Shown one piece after another: positions 53,420 through 63,400 of a stretch of DNA of 64,000 bases. The stretch covers positions 1-64,000 of the forward strand of contig DAISXY010000019.1 of assembly GCA_036825615.1 (NCBI GenBank), in the 5' to 3' direction. The stretch's first letter is position 1, and every line of letters starts with the position of its first letter. The notes beneath the pieces were generated by a model that was given only the letters and a program-made list of their open reading frames with translations, had not been told where the DNA came from and searched no databases. The translations under genes and the position numbers were made by a program. The DNA is from JAICXG01 sp036825615 (GTDB lineage: Bacteria > Verrucomicrobiota > Verrucomicrobiia > Chthoniobacterales > UBA10450).

Positions 53420-54232
53420 CTAGCGGGCGAAGAAAGGGTTGTGCGCTTTTTCCTCCGCCACCGTCGTGAGCGGACCGTGCCCGGGACAAAGCACAGTCTC
53501 GTCAGGCAAAGTCAGAATTTTCTCGCGATTATTTTTCACCGCGTCGGGATAGGAAACATTGCCGCCTCCCATCGAACCGGCAAAAAGCGAGTCACCGACA
53601 ATCGCGACCGGCCGCGCCAGCCCTCGGACGACGAATGTCATACCCCCGGGCGAGTGCCCCCAGGTGAGGCGTGATTCAATTTCGAGTTTTCCGACGGTGA
53701 AGGTCTTGCCTTCCTCAATCGCCTGCGCGCTCCCGGCTCGTTCGCGGCTGCCGAGATAAACGGGCGCTCCAGTTTTGCTGGCGAGGGAATCGAGATCGGC
53801 GACGTGATCCGGATGCGCGTGGGTAAGGAGAATCAACTTGATCGTCAGGCCGTTCTTATTCGCGAACTCGAGCATGCCGGCACAGCTGGCACCGCTATCG
53901 AAGGCGACCGCCTCCTTCGTCCCGGGATCCGAGACGAGATAGGCGTTCACCTGCATGTCGTGATAGGGCGTGTTGAACTGGGCCAGACCTTCGAGCTCGA
54001 TCTCGTTAGGCCGAAATTTTTCCTCGGCCAGCTCGCCGAGCGCGGCCGCGTTGAGCTGCAGGACCGGGGCAACCCGTTGCACGGTTTCGCGATTGAACTC
54101 TCCCTCGCGCAATCTTCGGATCGCCTCGACGCTCGCGCCCGATTTTTCCGCCAACTGACCGTCGGAAATCCCGAGCCCGCGCTGCGCTTTGCCAATGATG
54201 TCGGTGAAGTTGTCTTCCAGCGGAATCGCCAT
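53420..54232 (-). CDS. Metallo-beta-lactamase-fold hydrolase with N-terminal HTH domain
   Basis: The 270-residue protein starts with an XRE-like helix-turn-helix region (about 20-70; LGISDGQLAEKSGASVEAIRRL). A glyoxalase-II-like MBL domain follows, with the metal motif LLTHAHPDHVADL, the second-site region TWGHSPGGMTFVV, AIVGDSLF and the C-terminal CPGHGPLTTV. The HTH is unusual on such an enzyme. The chosen ATG (54232) begins just before it. It lies ten bases ahead of panC and may share its transcript. The substrate is unknown. Confidence 0.82.
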   Translation of the reverse strand: MAIPLEDNFTDIIGKAQRGLGISDGQLAEKSGASVEAIRRLREGEFNRETVQRVAPVLQLNAAALGELAEEKFRPNEIELEGLAQFNTPYHDMQVNAYLVSDPGTKEAVAFDSGASCAGMLEFANKNGLTIKLILLTHAHPDHVADLDSLASKTGAPVYLGSRERAGSAQAIEEGKTFTVGKLEIESRLTWGHSPGGMTFVVRGLARPVAIVGDSLFAGSMGGGNVSYPDAVKNNREKILTLPDETVLCPGHGPLTTVAEEKAHNPFFAR

Positions 54233-54274
54233 GCCTGCACTAAAGAACAAGCCGGCGCGCTGTCGAGGGCCGGC

Positions 54275-55690
54275 CTACGCCGCGGGCGCGGCGCCGAGCG
54301 CGGGCTCGGCCACCTGAGCGACCGCTTCGGCGCGGGCAGCCTGCTTTTTGCCTAACCAAATGCTCAGCGCGCACCAGACCGCGGCGAGCGGCGCCGCGAC
54401 AAAGGAAATTCCGGTGAGCCCGAGCCCGAACGAGGTGAGCAATGGGTAGGACCACGCGCCGATCTGGTCGCCCGCGCGGTAGACGAAAGTGTCGATGAAG
54501 CTCTTGGCTTTGTATTTATCCTCCCGGCTCAGGACGGTGAAGAGGACCTCGCGCGCCGGACGCGTGACGGCAAAGTTTCCCGCCCGGCGCAGCACCTGGA
54601 AAACCGCAAGCAGCGAAAGCACCGGCACGATTCCCATCCCGATGAAACCGAGCGTGCTGAGGACGGGAAGGAATGCCAGGGTCACTCCGACCCCAAACCA
54701 TTTGAGTAAGCGCCCGGTGACAAAGAGCTGCACGACAATGGTGATCGTGTTCACCGCCAGATCGAGCTGAGCGAAGAACGCCGTCCGGGTCGCGCGGTCG
54801 TGAAATTGATGCCCGGTGATATCCGCCTGCTGGAAATAAACCAGAGTGCTCGTGATCGAGTGAAAAAGCATGAAGGCGCAGATGCCTAACAAATAAGGCG
54901 AGCGCACCACGTGCGAAATACCGGTGATAATCCCGCCGCCGATCGGTTGTTCCGCGCCCGCTTCCCGAACGCGCGCCGCTCGTTCCTGCTCCTGAGCGTA
55001 ATCGCGCTCCTGCTCGCCTTCCTTGGGATTTCGATCACGAGCGCGATTACGAGCACGAGCAGCAGGAGGTGCGGCAGAAGCTTCCGCCGCGGGAAAGTAT
55101 TTTACGCACCAGGGCAGGATCTCGAGGAGCGCCGCGGTGATGAGAATGAGATTGGCCGCGCCCAGTTGCCTTACCAGCGATGCGGTCACAATCGGCCCGG
55201 CGATTGCGCCTAAGGAACCGCCGACGCTGATGAAAGCGAAGAGCCGCTTCGCCTGTTCGCTGTTGAAAATGTCGCTCATGAAGGCCCAGAAAAGGGTCAC
55301 GACGAAAAGATTGAAGACGCTTACCCAGACGAAAAAGACCCGCCCGACCCAGAGATTCTGCGCCGGGCTGAGCGTGCGCATCAGCAGATAAAAAATGATG
55401 AGATTGATGCTGAAAAAGCGGTAAGCGATCGGGAGAAATCGCCGCCGCGACATTCGCGCGACGATCGCCGAGAAGAGGGTATTGGCGACCAGCATCGCAC
55501 CCAGCGTGCCGGTATACATCCAGGGGAGCGCCTCGAGGCTTCCGGCCGCGCCGATGTCGTCGCGAATCGGCCGGATGACATAGTAACTGCCAAGAATGAC
55601 GAAGTTGAAGAAGGCGGCGAGAAGAAGGGCGTGGAGCTCGTTAGGGCGAACATCCACCACTTTGCGCAAAAACCGAAGCGCGCCGTTCAT
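54275..55690 (-). CDS. ATP/ADP-translocase-like or MFS-type carrier
   Basis: The 471-residue membrane protein has about 12 spans and the N-terminal pattern LLAAFFNFVILGSYYVIRPIRDDIG, followed by FFVWVSVFNLFVVTLFWAFMSD. This is typical of the nucleotide-translocase-like (Tlc-related) branch of the major facilitator superfamily common in Verrucomicrobiota. Free-living members are not known to exchange ATP, so the substrate is open. A charged cytoplasmic loop (about residues 210-245, rich in Arg/Glu/Gln) comes from an in-frame inverted-repeat insertion. Confidence 0.82.
   Translation of the reverse strand: MNGALRFLRKVVDVRPNELHALLLAAFFNFVILGSYYVIRPIRDDIGAAGSLEALPWMYTGTLGAMLVANTLFSAIVARMSRRRFLPIAYRFFSINLIIFYLLMRTLSPAQNLWVGRVFFVWVSVFNLFVVTLFWAFMSDIFNSEQAKRLFAFISVGGSLGAIAGPIVTASLVRQLGAANLILITAALLEILPWCVKYFPAAEASAAPPAARARNRARDRNPKEGEQERDYAQEQERAARVREAGAEQPIGGGIITGISHVVRSPYLLGICAFMLFHSITSTLVYFQQADITGHQFHDRATRTAFFAQLDLAVNTITIVVQLFVTGRLLKWFGVGVTLAFLPVLSTLGFIGMGIVPVLSLLAVFQVLRRAGNFAVTRPAREVLFTVLSREDKYKAKSFIDTFVYRAGDQIGAWSYPLLTSFGLGLTGISFVAAPLAAVWCALSIWLGKKQAARAEAVAQVAEPALGAAPAA
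54984..55067. repeat. Inverted repeat of the CGATTACGAGCA family inserted in frame
   Basis: The left arm (54984-55016, containing GAGCGTAATCGCGCTCC) and right arm (55032-55067, containing GAGCGCGATTACGAGC) are imperfect complements around a short loop. Together they encode the charged loop of the carrier on the minus strand without breaking the frame. A sibling copy sits in the gap just upstream of the same gene. Confidence 0.75.
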
Positions 55691-55717
55691 ATCAGTTCGT
55701 TAGCTCATCTCGAGATA

Positions 55718-55790
55718 CTCCTGCTGCTAATCGTGCTCATGCTCATTTCGTCCTTTCGATCAGGAGCACGATTACGAGCAGGAGCAGGAG
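55718..55790. repeat. Intergenic inverted repeat of the CGATTACGAGCA family
   Basis: The left arm 55718-55744 (CTCCTGCTGCTAATCGTGCTC...) pairs with the right arm 55764-55790 (GAGCACGATTACGAGCAGG...). It lies between the carrier start at 55690 and the epimerase stop at 55811. It may act as the epimerase terminator. It is the same family as the in-frame element 700 bases away. Confidence 0.78.
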
Positions 55791-55810
55791 TTATTTGGCG
55801 ACGATTCACT

Positions 55811-57004
55811 CTACTTCTGCTCCTTGTGCCAGGCCGCCAGCACCTCTGCTTCACGCTCCGCGGTAATCCCGGCGCGCAGCTTCTCCTGACGCTCCTGCGG
55901 TTGCGCCTTGAACCACGCGAGGGTGTCGCGGGCGGTCTCAGCCAAAGGCCGGAAGGTCAGCCCTTTCTCGAGCGCGCGTTTGATGCTGACAGAACTGATC
56001 CCCCCGCCTTCGCCACCTGGCGGCACCCACACCGGCATGTCACTCCAGGGCGCGACCTTTTCCTTCTCCAAAAAATCGGCCGGGACAAAGGTGAATGCCG
56101 CCTTCGAGTTGAGCGCGCTCTTTACTTGTTCCAGCATCCCGCCGATCGTTAGGCCGGTCGCCGGTCCGGTCGCGTTGTAAATCCCGGTCGCGCCCTGCTC
56201 CGCCATCCGGATCGTCCACTCCGCCAGGTCGCGTGCGTCGATGAATTGCACCGGATCAGTCGGCTTACCCGGCGCAAGCACTTCCCCGCCGCGTTCAATC
56301 CGCACCGGCCAATAAGTAAAGCGATCGGTCTCATCGCCCGGCCCGACGATAAGTCCGGGCCGAATAATGCAGGTCTTTCCGGGAAACCATTTCGCCGCTT
56401 CCTTCTCCGACTCCACCTTGAGCGGACCATAGAGAGCAAACTTCGAGGCGATGACGCTTTCGCGCGTTTCCTTCATCGCGTCCTCACCCTCGTAGCTATT
56501 AAGCTTCGCCGTCTCGTCGGAGCCGGCTTTCAGGTCATCGGTGTAAACAGAAATGGTCGAGATGAAGATGTAGTGATCGACCTTGCCCTTGAGGATTTGG
56601 CCAACATCGCGCACCCATTTCGGCAACATCGTGGGGTTATCAATCACCACATCCCAGTGGCGGCCCTTGAGCGCATCAAGCTGGCCGGTGTTGCGATCGC
56701 CTACCAACTGCTCCACGCCGGCCGGGAGCAAGCCCGGATGAGTCTTGCCGCGATTAAACACCGTGACCTTATGCCCGCGTGCGACCGCGTATTTCACCTG
56801 GAATGGGCCGGTGAACCCGGTCCCACCGAGGATCAGAATCTTGAGCGGCTTCGGCGCTTTGCCCACGTTTGTCGGGTTGTAGCTCGGCGCAACATAAGCC
56901 GGCTGGGCGGGGCTGGGCGAGGATGAAGGCGCGGGCGCTGGAGTTGCCGCGAGGACTGCGACAGCCGGATGAAGAGCAAGCAAGGCGAGGAGTCGGAGTT
57001 TCAT
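55811..57004 (-). CDS. NAD-dependent epimerase/dehydratase-fold protein with signal peptide
   Basis: The 397-residue protein has a signal peptide (about 1-20, ALLALHPAVAVLAA), a Pro/Ala/Ser linker, then an extended SDR fold. The nucleotide motif is LGGTGFTG (59-66), and a Tyr-x-x-x-Lys-like pair occurs in LYGPLKVESEK. VGDRNTGQLDALKGRHWDVVID is also typical. Start ATG 57004 is supported by the signal sequence. Export of an NAD(P)-binding protein is unusual, and a bound cofactor or Tat-like folding would be needed. The substrate is unknown. Confidence 0.82.
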   Translation of the reverse strand: MKLRLLALLALHPAVAVLAATPAPAPSSSPSPAQPAYVAPSYNPTNVGKAPKPLKILILGGTGFTGPFQVKYAVARGHKVTVFNRGKTHPGLLPAGVEQLVGDRNTGQLDALKGRHWDVVIDNPTMLPKWVRDVGQILKGKVDHYIFISTISVYTDDLKAGSDETAKLNSYEGEDAMKETRESVIASKFALYGPLKVESEKEAAKWFPGKTCIIRPGLIVGPGDETDRFTYWPVRIERGGEVLAPGKPTDPVQFIDARDLAEWTIRMAEQGATGIYNATGPATGLTIGGMLEQVKSALNSKAAFTFVPADFLEKEKVAPWSDMPVWVPPGGEGGGISSVSIKRALEKGLTFRPLAETARDTLAWFKAQPQERQEKLRAGITAEREAEVLAAWHKEQK

Positions 57005-57121
57005 GCCGCGACTGTTATTGACCTGATTCTCGATTGCGGCAAGTGGACCCTGAGGGGGGATGGCAAGATTTGCATAACTTTTCACAAACATTATCTGGCA
57101 CGATCGCAGCTTATCGTTAGA

Positions 57122-57484
57122 ATGACGACTGCCGTGGAGTTCTTGCGAAAAATAGCGATCGTGCTCTCACTCGCGCTGGCACTCTTTGCTCTCCCGCTGA
57201 CAGGGCGCGGATGCATTGTTCCCAAAACCGGAGTGACAGCGGGATGCGCCGACAGCTGTTGCATGACTAAGGGCTGCTGCGCCAAGCCGGCACCGAATAC
57301 GATTCCATCGAGTCAGCCGCTGGCCCCCGGTATGACCGGTCAGATTTCCCTTGGTCTGCCGCCCGATGCACGGCCTCTTCTTACCGCGCTGGCGCAAGGT
57401 GGTGTTCAACGGGCTCATTCCCTCACGACCGGGACTGGTCCTCCACGCGTCAGCCGTCTCTTTCTCTGCACGTTCCTGATCTGA
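57122..57484 (+). CDS. Small secreted cysteine-rich protein upstream of cusCBA
   Basis: The 120-residue product has a signal peptide (about 1-27, VLSLALALFALPLTGRG). It then has a Cys cluster, CIVPKTGVTAGCADSCC followed by MTKGCCAKPAP, with six Cys in about 25 residues. The rest is Pro/Gly-rich without a known fold, and a last Cys lies near the C-terminus (FLCTFLI). I recognise no family. Its position just ahead of a copper/silver exporter suggests periplasmic metal binding, but this is inference. Confidence 0.6.
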   Translation: MTTAVEFLRKIAIVLSLALALFALPLTGRGCIVPKTGVTAGCADSCCMTKGCCAKPAPNTIPSSQPLAPGMTGQISLGLPPDARPLLTALAQGGVQRAHSLTTGTGPPRVSRLFLCTFLI

Positions 57485-57604
57485 TCTAACGCTTCCGAGG
57501 CCGGAGGTCTGCCCTGATTCGTGGCATGGCCCCGTCTGCTGCTGTCCGCTCCTCGCCTCCGAGTGAGAGCAAACGTTAGAACCACCAACCAGATCAGAAA
57601 AGAA

Positions 57605-58861
57605 ATGAGAATTGTAGCTATAACTGTCCTGATAGCGCTCGCAACGCCGTCGATCATGGCCCGGGCTGACACCTTGTCCTCACGAAAGGTGATTGCGGCG
57701 GTGCTGGAGGAAAACCCACGCCTCCAGGCGGCACGGGCGCGTTGGAAAATGATGAAGCAGCGGGTGCCGCAGGCCAGGGCTTGGGATGATCCCATGATCG
57801 GAGTCGACATCGAGAGACATGGCACGACTCGGTTCGACACTTACAGTGACAACGAGTGGATGGCTTCGCAGGCAATCCCTATCTCTGGCAAGAACCTCGC
57901 GCGTGGGCGCGCGGCCACGGCGGAAGCAATCGCCGCCTTCGAAGAAGTAAGACGAATGGAGTTAGACCTTGTCAGCGAGGCGCGCGCCTCCCTGGCCCGG
58001 CTGGCCGGCGCTTACGGTCAGCTCCAGATCAACCGCCAAAACCAGGAGCTGCTGAGACAATTCACCGAGATCAGCCGGGCAAAGTACGAAAGCGGAACGC
58101 AATCGCAGGCGGATGTTCTGCTCGCGCAAACTGATCTCGCGCGGCTCGCCGAAGCCCAGGCGCAATTCGAGCGTGATGTTTCCGAGCAGCAAACCCGGCT
58201 CAACGTCCTCATGAACCGGCCTGTTTCCTCTCCACTGAGTCACGCTTACAATCTGACCTTTACGCCGATCTCATGGTCGCAGGAGAAACTGCAGGAATTC
58301 GCCCTCGCCCATCGTCCCGAGGTTACGATTGCACGGCACAGGATTGATGCCGAAAAAGCTCGTGTGCAGCTGGCGAAGAGACAGTGGATTCCAGACCCGC
58401 GTCTCCGAGTTGAGGCTCGGCAGTTTCCCGGCAACGGAATTCAGGAATACGACACGGGTGTCTTCTTCGAAATGCCATGGACCAATTTCAGGAAGTATTC
58501 AGCCAGTGTCGCGGAGGCGAAAAACGGGCTCGAAGTCGCCGAGCAGGAGCTAGAAGCCATTCGGACAGAAGTGCGCGGCCTGGTGCGTGATCAACTTACC
58601 AAGATCCAAACCGCCGCGCATAACTATGACCTGTTCCGTCATGATATCAGCCCGCTCGCCAGGCAGGCGGTGGAAGCAAACCGTTCCAGCTATGAGTCAG
58701 ATAAGACAAGTTTCCTCGACCTGGTTACGGCGCGCCGCACTTTACAGGATGTTGATTCAGCGCAACTGCAACATCTCATCGACCACGAAGTGGCGGTCGC
58801 CGAGCTGGACGCAATCATCGGCCAAACTCCACGGAACATCATGGAAGGAGCTGGAAAATGA
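57605..58861 (+). CDS. cusC: TolC-like outer-membrane channel of a copper/silver efflux system
   Basis: The 418-residue protein has a signal peptide (about 1-21) and the TolC/OEP pattern: a helical region beginning KVIAAVLEENPRLQAARARW, then AIPISGKNLARGRAA and the repeat KYESGTQSQADVLLAQTDLARL. A second helical half contains HRPEVTIARHRIDAEKARVQL. It forms the outer duct of a tripartite RND pump. ATG 57605 gives the signal peptide. Its TGA overlaps the next ATG by four bases. Confidence 0.9.
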   Translation: MRIVAITVLIALATPSIMARADTLSSRKVIAAVLEENPRLQAARARWKMMKQRVPQARAWDDPMIGVDIERHGTTRFDTYSDNEWMASQAIPISGKNLARGRAATAEAIAAFEEVRRMELDLVSEARASLARLAGAYGQLQINRQNQELLRQFTEISRAKYESGTQSQADVLLAQTDLARLAEAQAQFERDVSEQQTRLNVLMNRPVSSPLSHAYNLTFTPISWSQEKLQEFALAHRPEVTIARHRIDAEKARVQLAKRQWIPDPRLRVEARQFPGNGIQEYDTGVFFEMPWTNFRKYSASVAEAKNGLEVAEQELEAIRTEVRGLVRDQLTKIQTAAHNYDLFRHDISPLARQAVEANRSSYESDKTSFLDLVTARRTLQDVDSAQLQHLIDHEVAVAELDAIIGQTPRNIMEGAGK

Positions 58862-60408
58862 AAAAACCAATCGTCTCACTCTTCCTTCTTTTTGCTCTGG
58901 GACTTATCGTCGCTTCCTGCTCCAGAACCGAAACCCCAGCCTCAGAGAAAACCCTCTACACCTGCAGCATGCATCCCCAGGTGATTCAGAATCACCCAGG
59001 CGATTGCCCAATCTGCGGAATGAAGCTTGTGGCAATGCGGAAACCGCCGCCAGCAGTTGCGAAGACTCAGCCGGGTAGCGCCAACGGGGCTGCTGGGAAA
59101 ATAAAGTATTACAAATCGACCATGATCCCGGGCGAGATCAGTCAGACGCCGCGCAAAGACAGCATGGGAATGGACATGGTGCCGGTTTACGAAGGTGAGG
59201 AAGAAACCCATTCCATCGCTGTCGATCCTGCGACGGTGCAGGAGATGGGAGTGCGCACTGCACTCGTGACCAAAGGGCCGGTGCGCCGAGTCATCCGGAG
59301 CGTCGGCGTGATCGATTACAATGAAACCGCGCTCGCGGATGTGACGACGAAGTTTTCCGGCTGGATTGAGAAACTTTATGTCGATTCCACCGGCAGCTTT
59401 GTGCACAAGGGTGAGCCGCTTTTCGAGATCTATTCGCCTGATCTCTACAGCGCGCAGAACGAATATGTCCTCGCTCTTAATCAGGCTAGCGCCGGGCTCA
59501 AGACAAGCGCCCGGCAAAAGCTAACTCTCTTCGATGTTCCGGCGGATCAGATCGCCGAGCTGGAAAAGACACGGCAGGCGCGGCGGACGCTCCGAGTCGA
59601 TGCTCCGATTGACGGCATCGTGGTGGAAAAGAATGTGGTCCAGGGACAGATGGTTCAGGCCGGGATGAAGTTATACCGGCTGGCTGACCTTGGAATCGTG
59701 TGGGTGCAATCGCAAATCTACGAACAAGACCTCCCCTTCCTGAAGCTGGGCCAGGAAGCGGAAGTTAGTCTGTCCTATCTGCCTGATCGCAAGTTTCGCG
59801 GCCGGGTGACTTACATCTATCCCACGGTGGACGAAAAGACGCGCACGGCGCGGGTGCGAATGGAGTTTCATAACCCCGGGCTCTTCCTTAAACCGGGAAT
59901 GTTTGCCACGGTCGAGCTTCATTCCCAGCTCGAGCCTTCCGCCGTTCTCGTCCCCGACGCCGCGGTCCTGCGCAGTGGCGAAAAAAACACCGTCTTCGTC
60001 GCACTTGACCATGGTCACTTCGAGCCCCGCGAGGTTATCCTGGGACCAAGGACGGCAAATGATAACTATGAGGTCCTGAGCGGCTTGAAGGAAGGCGAGC
60101 GGGTCGTGACTTCCGGTCAGTTCATGCTCGATTCCGAGAGTCAGCTGCGCGAAGCAATGCAGAAGATGCTGAGTCCCGGGAAGCAAACCTCGCCTTCTCC
60201 CGGCCCGGTCAAGCTGGCGCGCAGCCTGACGGAGAAGCCGTCCGAAACGCCCGCGCCAACGGACTATGTTTGTCCCATGCCGGAGCACGACAGCATCAAG
60301 TATAACCACGGCGGTAAGTGCCCGATCTGCGGCATGACACTCATTCCCGCTCCGGCTGAGCTGCCCGCTCCCAATCTGTCGCCAACTCCGAGCGAGAAAC
60401 GAGGCTGA
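58858..60408 (+). CDS. cusB: CusB-like periplasmic adaptor with N- and C-terminal heavy-metal-binding domains
   Basis: The 516-residue lipoprotein-like adaptor (LIVASCSR near residue 20 suggests a lipobox) has a heavy-metal-binding motif YTCSMHPQVIQNHPGDCP with ICGMKL. A second region follows, ESTMIPGE-like YYKSTMIPGEISQTPRKDSM with GMDMVPVYE. Barrel-sandwich, beta-barrel and membrane-proximal domains come next (YVDSTGSFVHKGEPLFEIYS). A C-terminal metal motif reads VCPMPEHDSIKYNHGGKCP with ICGMTL. Such domains ferry Cu(I)/Ag(I) to the pump. Confidence 0.92.
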   Translation: MKKPIVSLFLLFALGLIVASCSRTETPASEKTLYTCSMHPQVIQNHPGDCPICGMKLVAMRKPPPAVAKTQPGSANGAAGKIKYYKSTMIPGEISQTPRKDSMGMDMVPVYEGEEETHSIAVDPATVQEMGVRTALVTKGPVRRVIRSVGVIDYNETALADVTTKFSGWIEKLYVDSTGSFVHKGEPLFEIYSPDLYSAQNEYVLALNQASAGLKTSARQKLTLFDVPADQIAELEKTRQARRTLRVDAPIDGIVVEKNVVQGQMVQAGMKLYRLADLGIVWVQSQIYEQDLPFLKLGQEAEVSLSYLPDRKFRGRVTYIYPTVDEKTRTARVRMEFHNPGLFLKPGMFATVELHSQLEPSAVLVPDAAVLRSGEKNTVFVALDHGHFEPREVILGPRTANDNYEVLSGLKEGERVVTSGQFMLDSESQLREAMQKMLSPGKQTSPSPGPVKLARSLTEKPSETPAPTDYVCPMPEHDSIKYNHGGKCPICGMTLIPAPAELPAPNLSPTPSEKRG

Positions 60409-60414
60409 GACTTC

Positions 60415-63400
60415 ATGTTGCGCGCCATCATTGATTTCTCACTTCGGAACAAGGTCGCGATCCTTCTGGCTGCGCTTGCCCTGGTCATCGGGGGGATTTT
60501 CGCCCTTCGCCACATTCCGCTGGATGCGATTCCCGATCTCTCCGACACCCAGGTAATTATCTACACAAAGTGGCAGGGCCAGGCGCCGCAGATCGTCCAG
60601 GACCAGGTCACATACCCGATCACAACCAAGATGTTGTCCGTGCCGCGGGCCAAAGTGGTGCGGGGTTATTCATTCTATGGCTTTTCCTTCGTTTACGTCA
60701 TTTTCGAGGACGGAACCGATCCTTACTGGGCGCGGAGTCGCGTCCTTGAATACCTAAGCTCGTTAGGTGGAGAGCTGCCCCCGGGGGTTACTCCCTCGCT
60801 CGGGCCCGACGCGACCGGAGTTGGTTGGGCATTCATGTATTCGCTCAATTCCAAGCAACGCAGCCTGGCCGAGCTGCGCTCGATTCAGGACTGGTATCTC
60901 AAGTATCAACTTAGCGCGGTGGAAGGTGTGTCCGAGGTGGCTTCAATCGGCGGTTTTGTGAAGCAATACCAGGTGACCGTCGACCCGACCAAGCTTCGAG
61001 CCTATAACCTATCGCTCGCTGAGGTCAGCAGCGCGATCAAACGAAGCAATGGCGAAGTCGGGGGTCGTTCCATCGAGATGGCAGAAACGGAATTCATTCT
61101 GCGCGTTCGCGGTTACATTCATTCCCTCGATGACTTACGCCAGGTGGCGGTGGGCGTGGGCACGAACGGCGTTCCCATCCTTCTGGGCGAGGTCGCCAAT
61201 GTGCAACTCGGACCGGACATGCGAAGAGGCATCGCCGAGCTGAACGGCGAAGGTGAAACCGTCGGCGGCATCGTAGTCGTGCGTTACTGTGCCAACCCGC
61301 GCACCGTAATCGCGGCGGTCAAGGCGCGGCTCGATCACGCGATGAAAACGCTCCCACCGGATGTAACTTACACTGTCACCTATGACCGGACGGGACTGAT
61401 CGATCGAGCCGTGTCGACGCTCGAACAAAAGCTCGTCGAAGAAAGCATCGTGGTGGCGCTGGTCTGCCTGATCTTCCTCTTCCACTTCCGCAGCGCCCTG
61501 GTCGCGATTGTCATTCTGCCGGTGGCGATCCTGATCTCCTTCCTTGTCATGTCCCGCCAGGGAATCAGCTCGAACATTATGTCGTTAGGCGGAATCGCGA
61601 TCGCGATCGGCGCGATGGTCGACGCCGTCATCATCATGATCGAGAACGCGCACAAACACCTCGAGCGGGATCGATCGACCAAGCCGCACTGGCAAATTAT
61701 TCGCGACGCATCGCTCGAGGTCGGGCCGACTCTCTTCTACTCTCTGCTCGTTATCACGGTCTCGTTCCTTCCCGTCTTTGCTTTGCAGGCCCAGGAGGGG
61801 CGTCTGTTTAAGCCCCTGGCCTACACCAAGACTTACTCGATGGCGGCCGCTGCCCTTCTCTCTGTAACCCTCGCGCCGGTTCTAATGGGCTATTTTATTC
61901 GTGGACGCCTGGTGCCCGAGGAGCGCAATCCGGTCAATCACTTCTTCATTTGGAGTTATCGGCCACTCTTCGACTTCATCATTCGCTGGCGAAAAACGGT
62001 TATCATCGCAGCCGCAGTCATCGTGGCCTGGGTCTTTGTGCCGTGGAACCGGCTCGTGAGCAATCATCTTCCCGCAGGTCCGCTCCAGACCGCGTCGCTC
62101 GCGATCGGGAAGCTTTTTCCTTTCCAAAATCTCGGCTCCGAATTCATGCCGCCGCTCTACGAAGGCGACCTGCTTTATATGCCGACAACCTTTCCCGGCA
62201 TTTCCACGACCAAGGCCCGCGAGTTACTTCAACAGACTGATCGCATCATCAAGAGTTTTCCCGAAGTCCTGCGCGTCTTTGGCAAGGTCGGCCGGGCCGA
62301 GACTGCAACCGACCCGGCACCGATGGACATGATCGAAACCACCGTGATGTTGAAGGACGAGAAGGACTGGCCCAAGGTCGACATAAAGGATGTGGACGGC
62401 AAAGTCATTGCCCATCGCCGGCGCACGGTCACTGAGCTAACTGATGCACTGAACGCCGCGATCCAGTTCCCGGGACTGACTACGGCCTGGCTGATGCCGA
62501 TCAAAGCCCGGATCGACATGCTTTCCACTGGGATCAAGACGCCGGTCGGGATTAAGGTAGCCGGTCCTGATCTGGCCCAACTGGAGCGGATCGCGAGTGA
62601 GATCGAAGCCGTTGTGCGCAGGGTGCCCGGGACGCGGAGTGTCTTTGGCGAGCGAGTCATCGGTGGCAATTACATCGAGTTCCAGATTGACCGGGCCGAG
62701 ATCGCGCGCTACGGCCTCGCACTTGCCGACGTGCAGGATGTGCTCGAGGTCGCGCTTGGCGGAATGCCGCTTACAACCACGGTAGAGGGATTGGAACGTT
62801 ACACGATTAACCTGCGCTACGACCGTGACTTTCGGGAAAATCTGGAAGCTCTGCGTGACATCATTATTCCGACGGCGACCGGCGCGCAGATTCCGCTGGG
62901 GCAGCTGGCTAAGATTGAGGTCGTTCGCGGACCGATGAGTGTGAAGAGTGAGAATGCCATTCCGAACGCCTGGATCTACATCGACCTGGCGAATATTGAC
63001 GTTGGCACTTACGTGCAAATGGCACAACGCGCGGTCAACGAAGCGATCGCCAATGGGGCCGTGAAGCTTTCGAGCGGCTATAACATTTTCTGGAGCGGTC
63101 AATACGAATACATGCAGCGTGCCAGAGCCCGCCTCATGATTGTGGTCCCGCTCACACTGCTCCTGATTGCACTTATCATCTATTTTAATACTCACTCCGC
63201 CGTGAAGACCGCCATGGTCCTGATCGCGGTGCCTTTCTCACTCGTTGGTGCCTTCTGGTTACTCTATCTCGCCGGCTATAACCTGAGCGTGGCGGTCTGG
63301 ATTGGAATTATTGCGCTCGCCGGGCTCGACGCCGAGACCGGAGTGGTGATGCTGCTCTATCTCGATCTCGCCTATGAGCAATGGCGCAACGACGGAAGAA

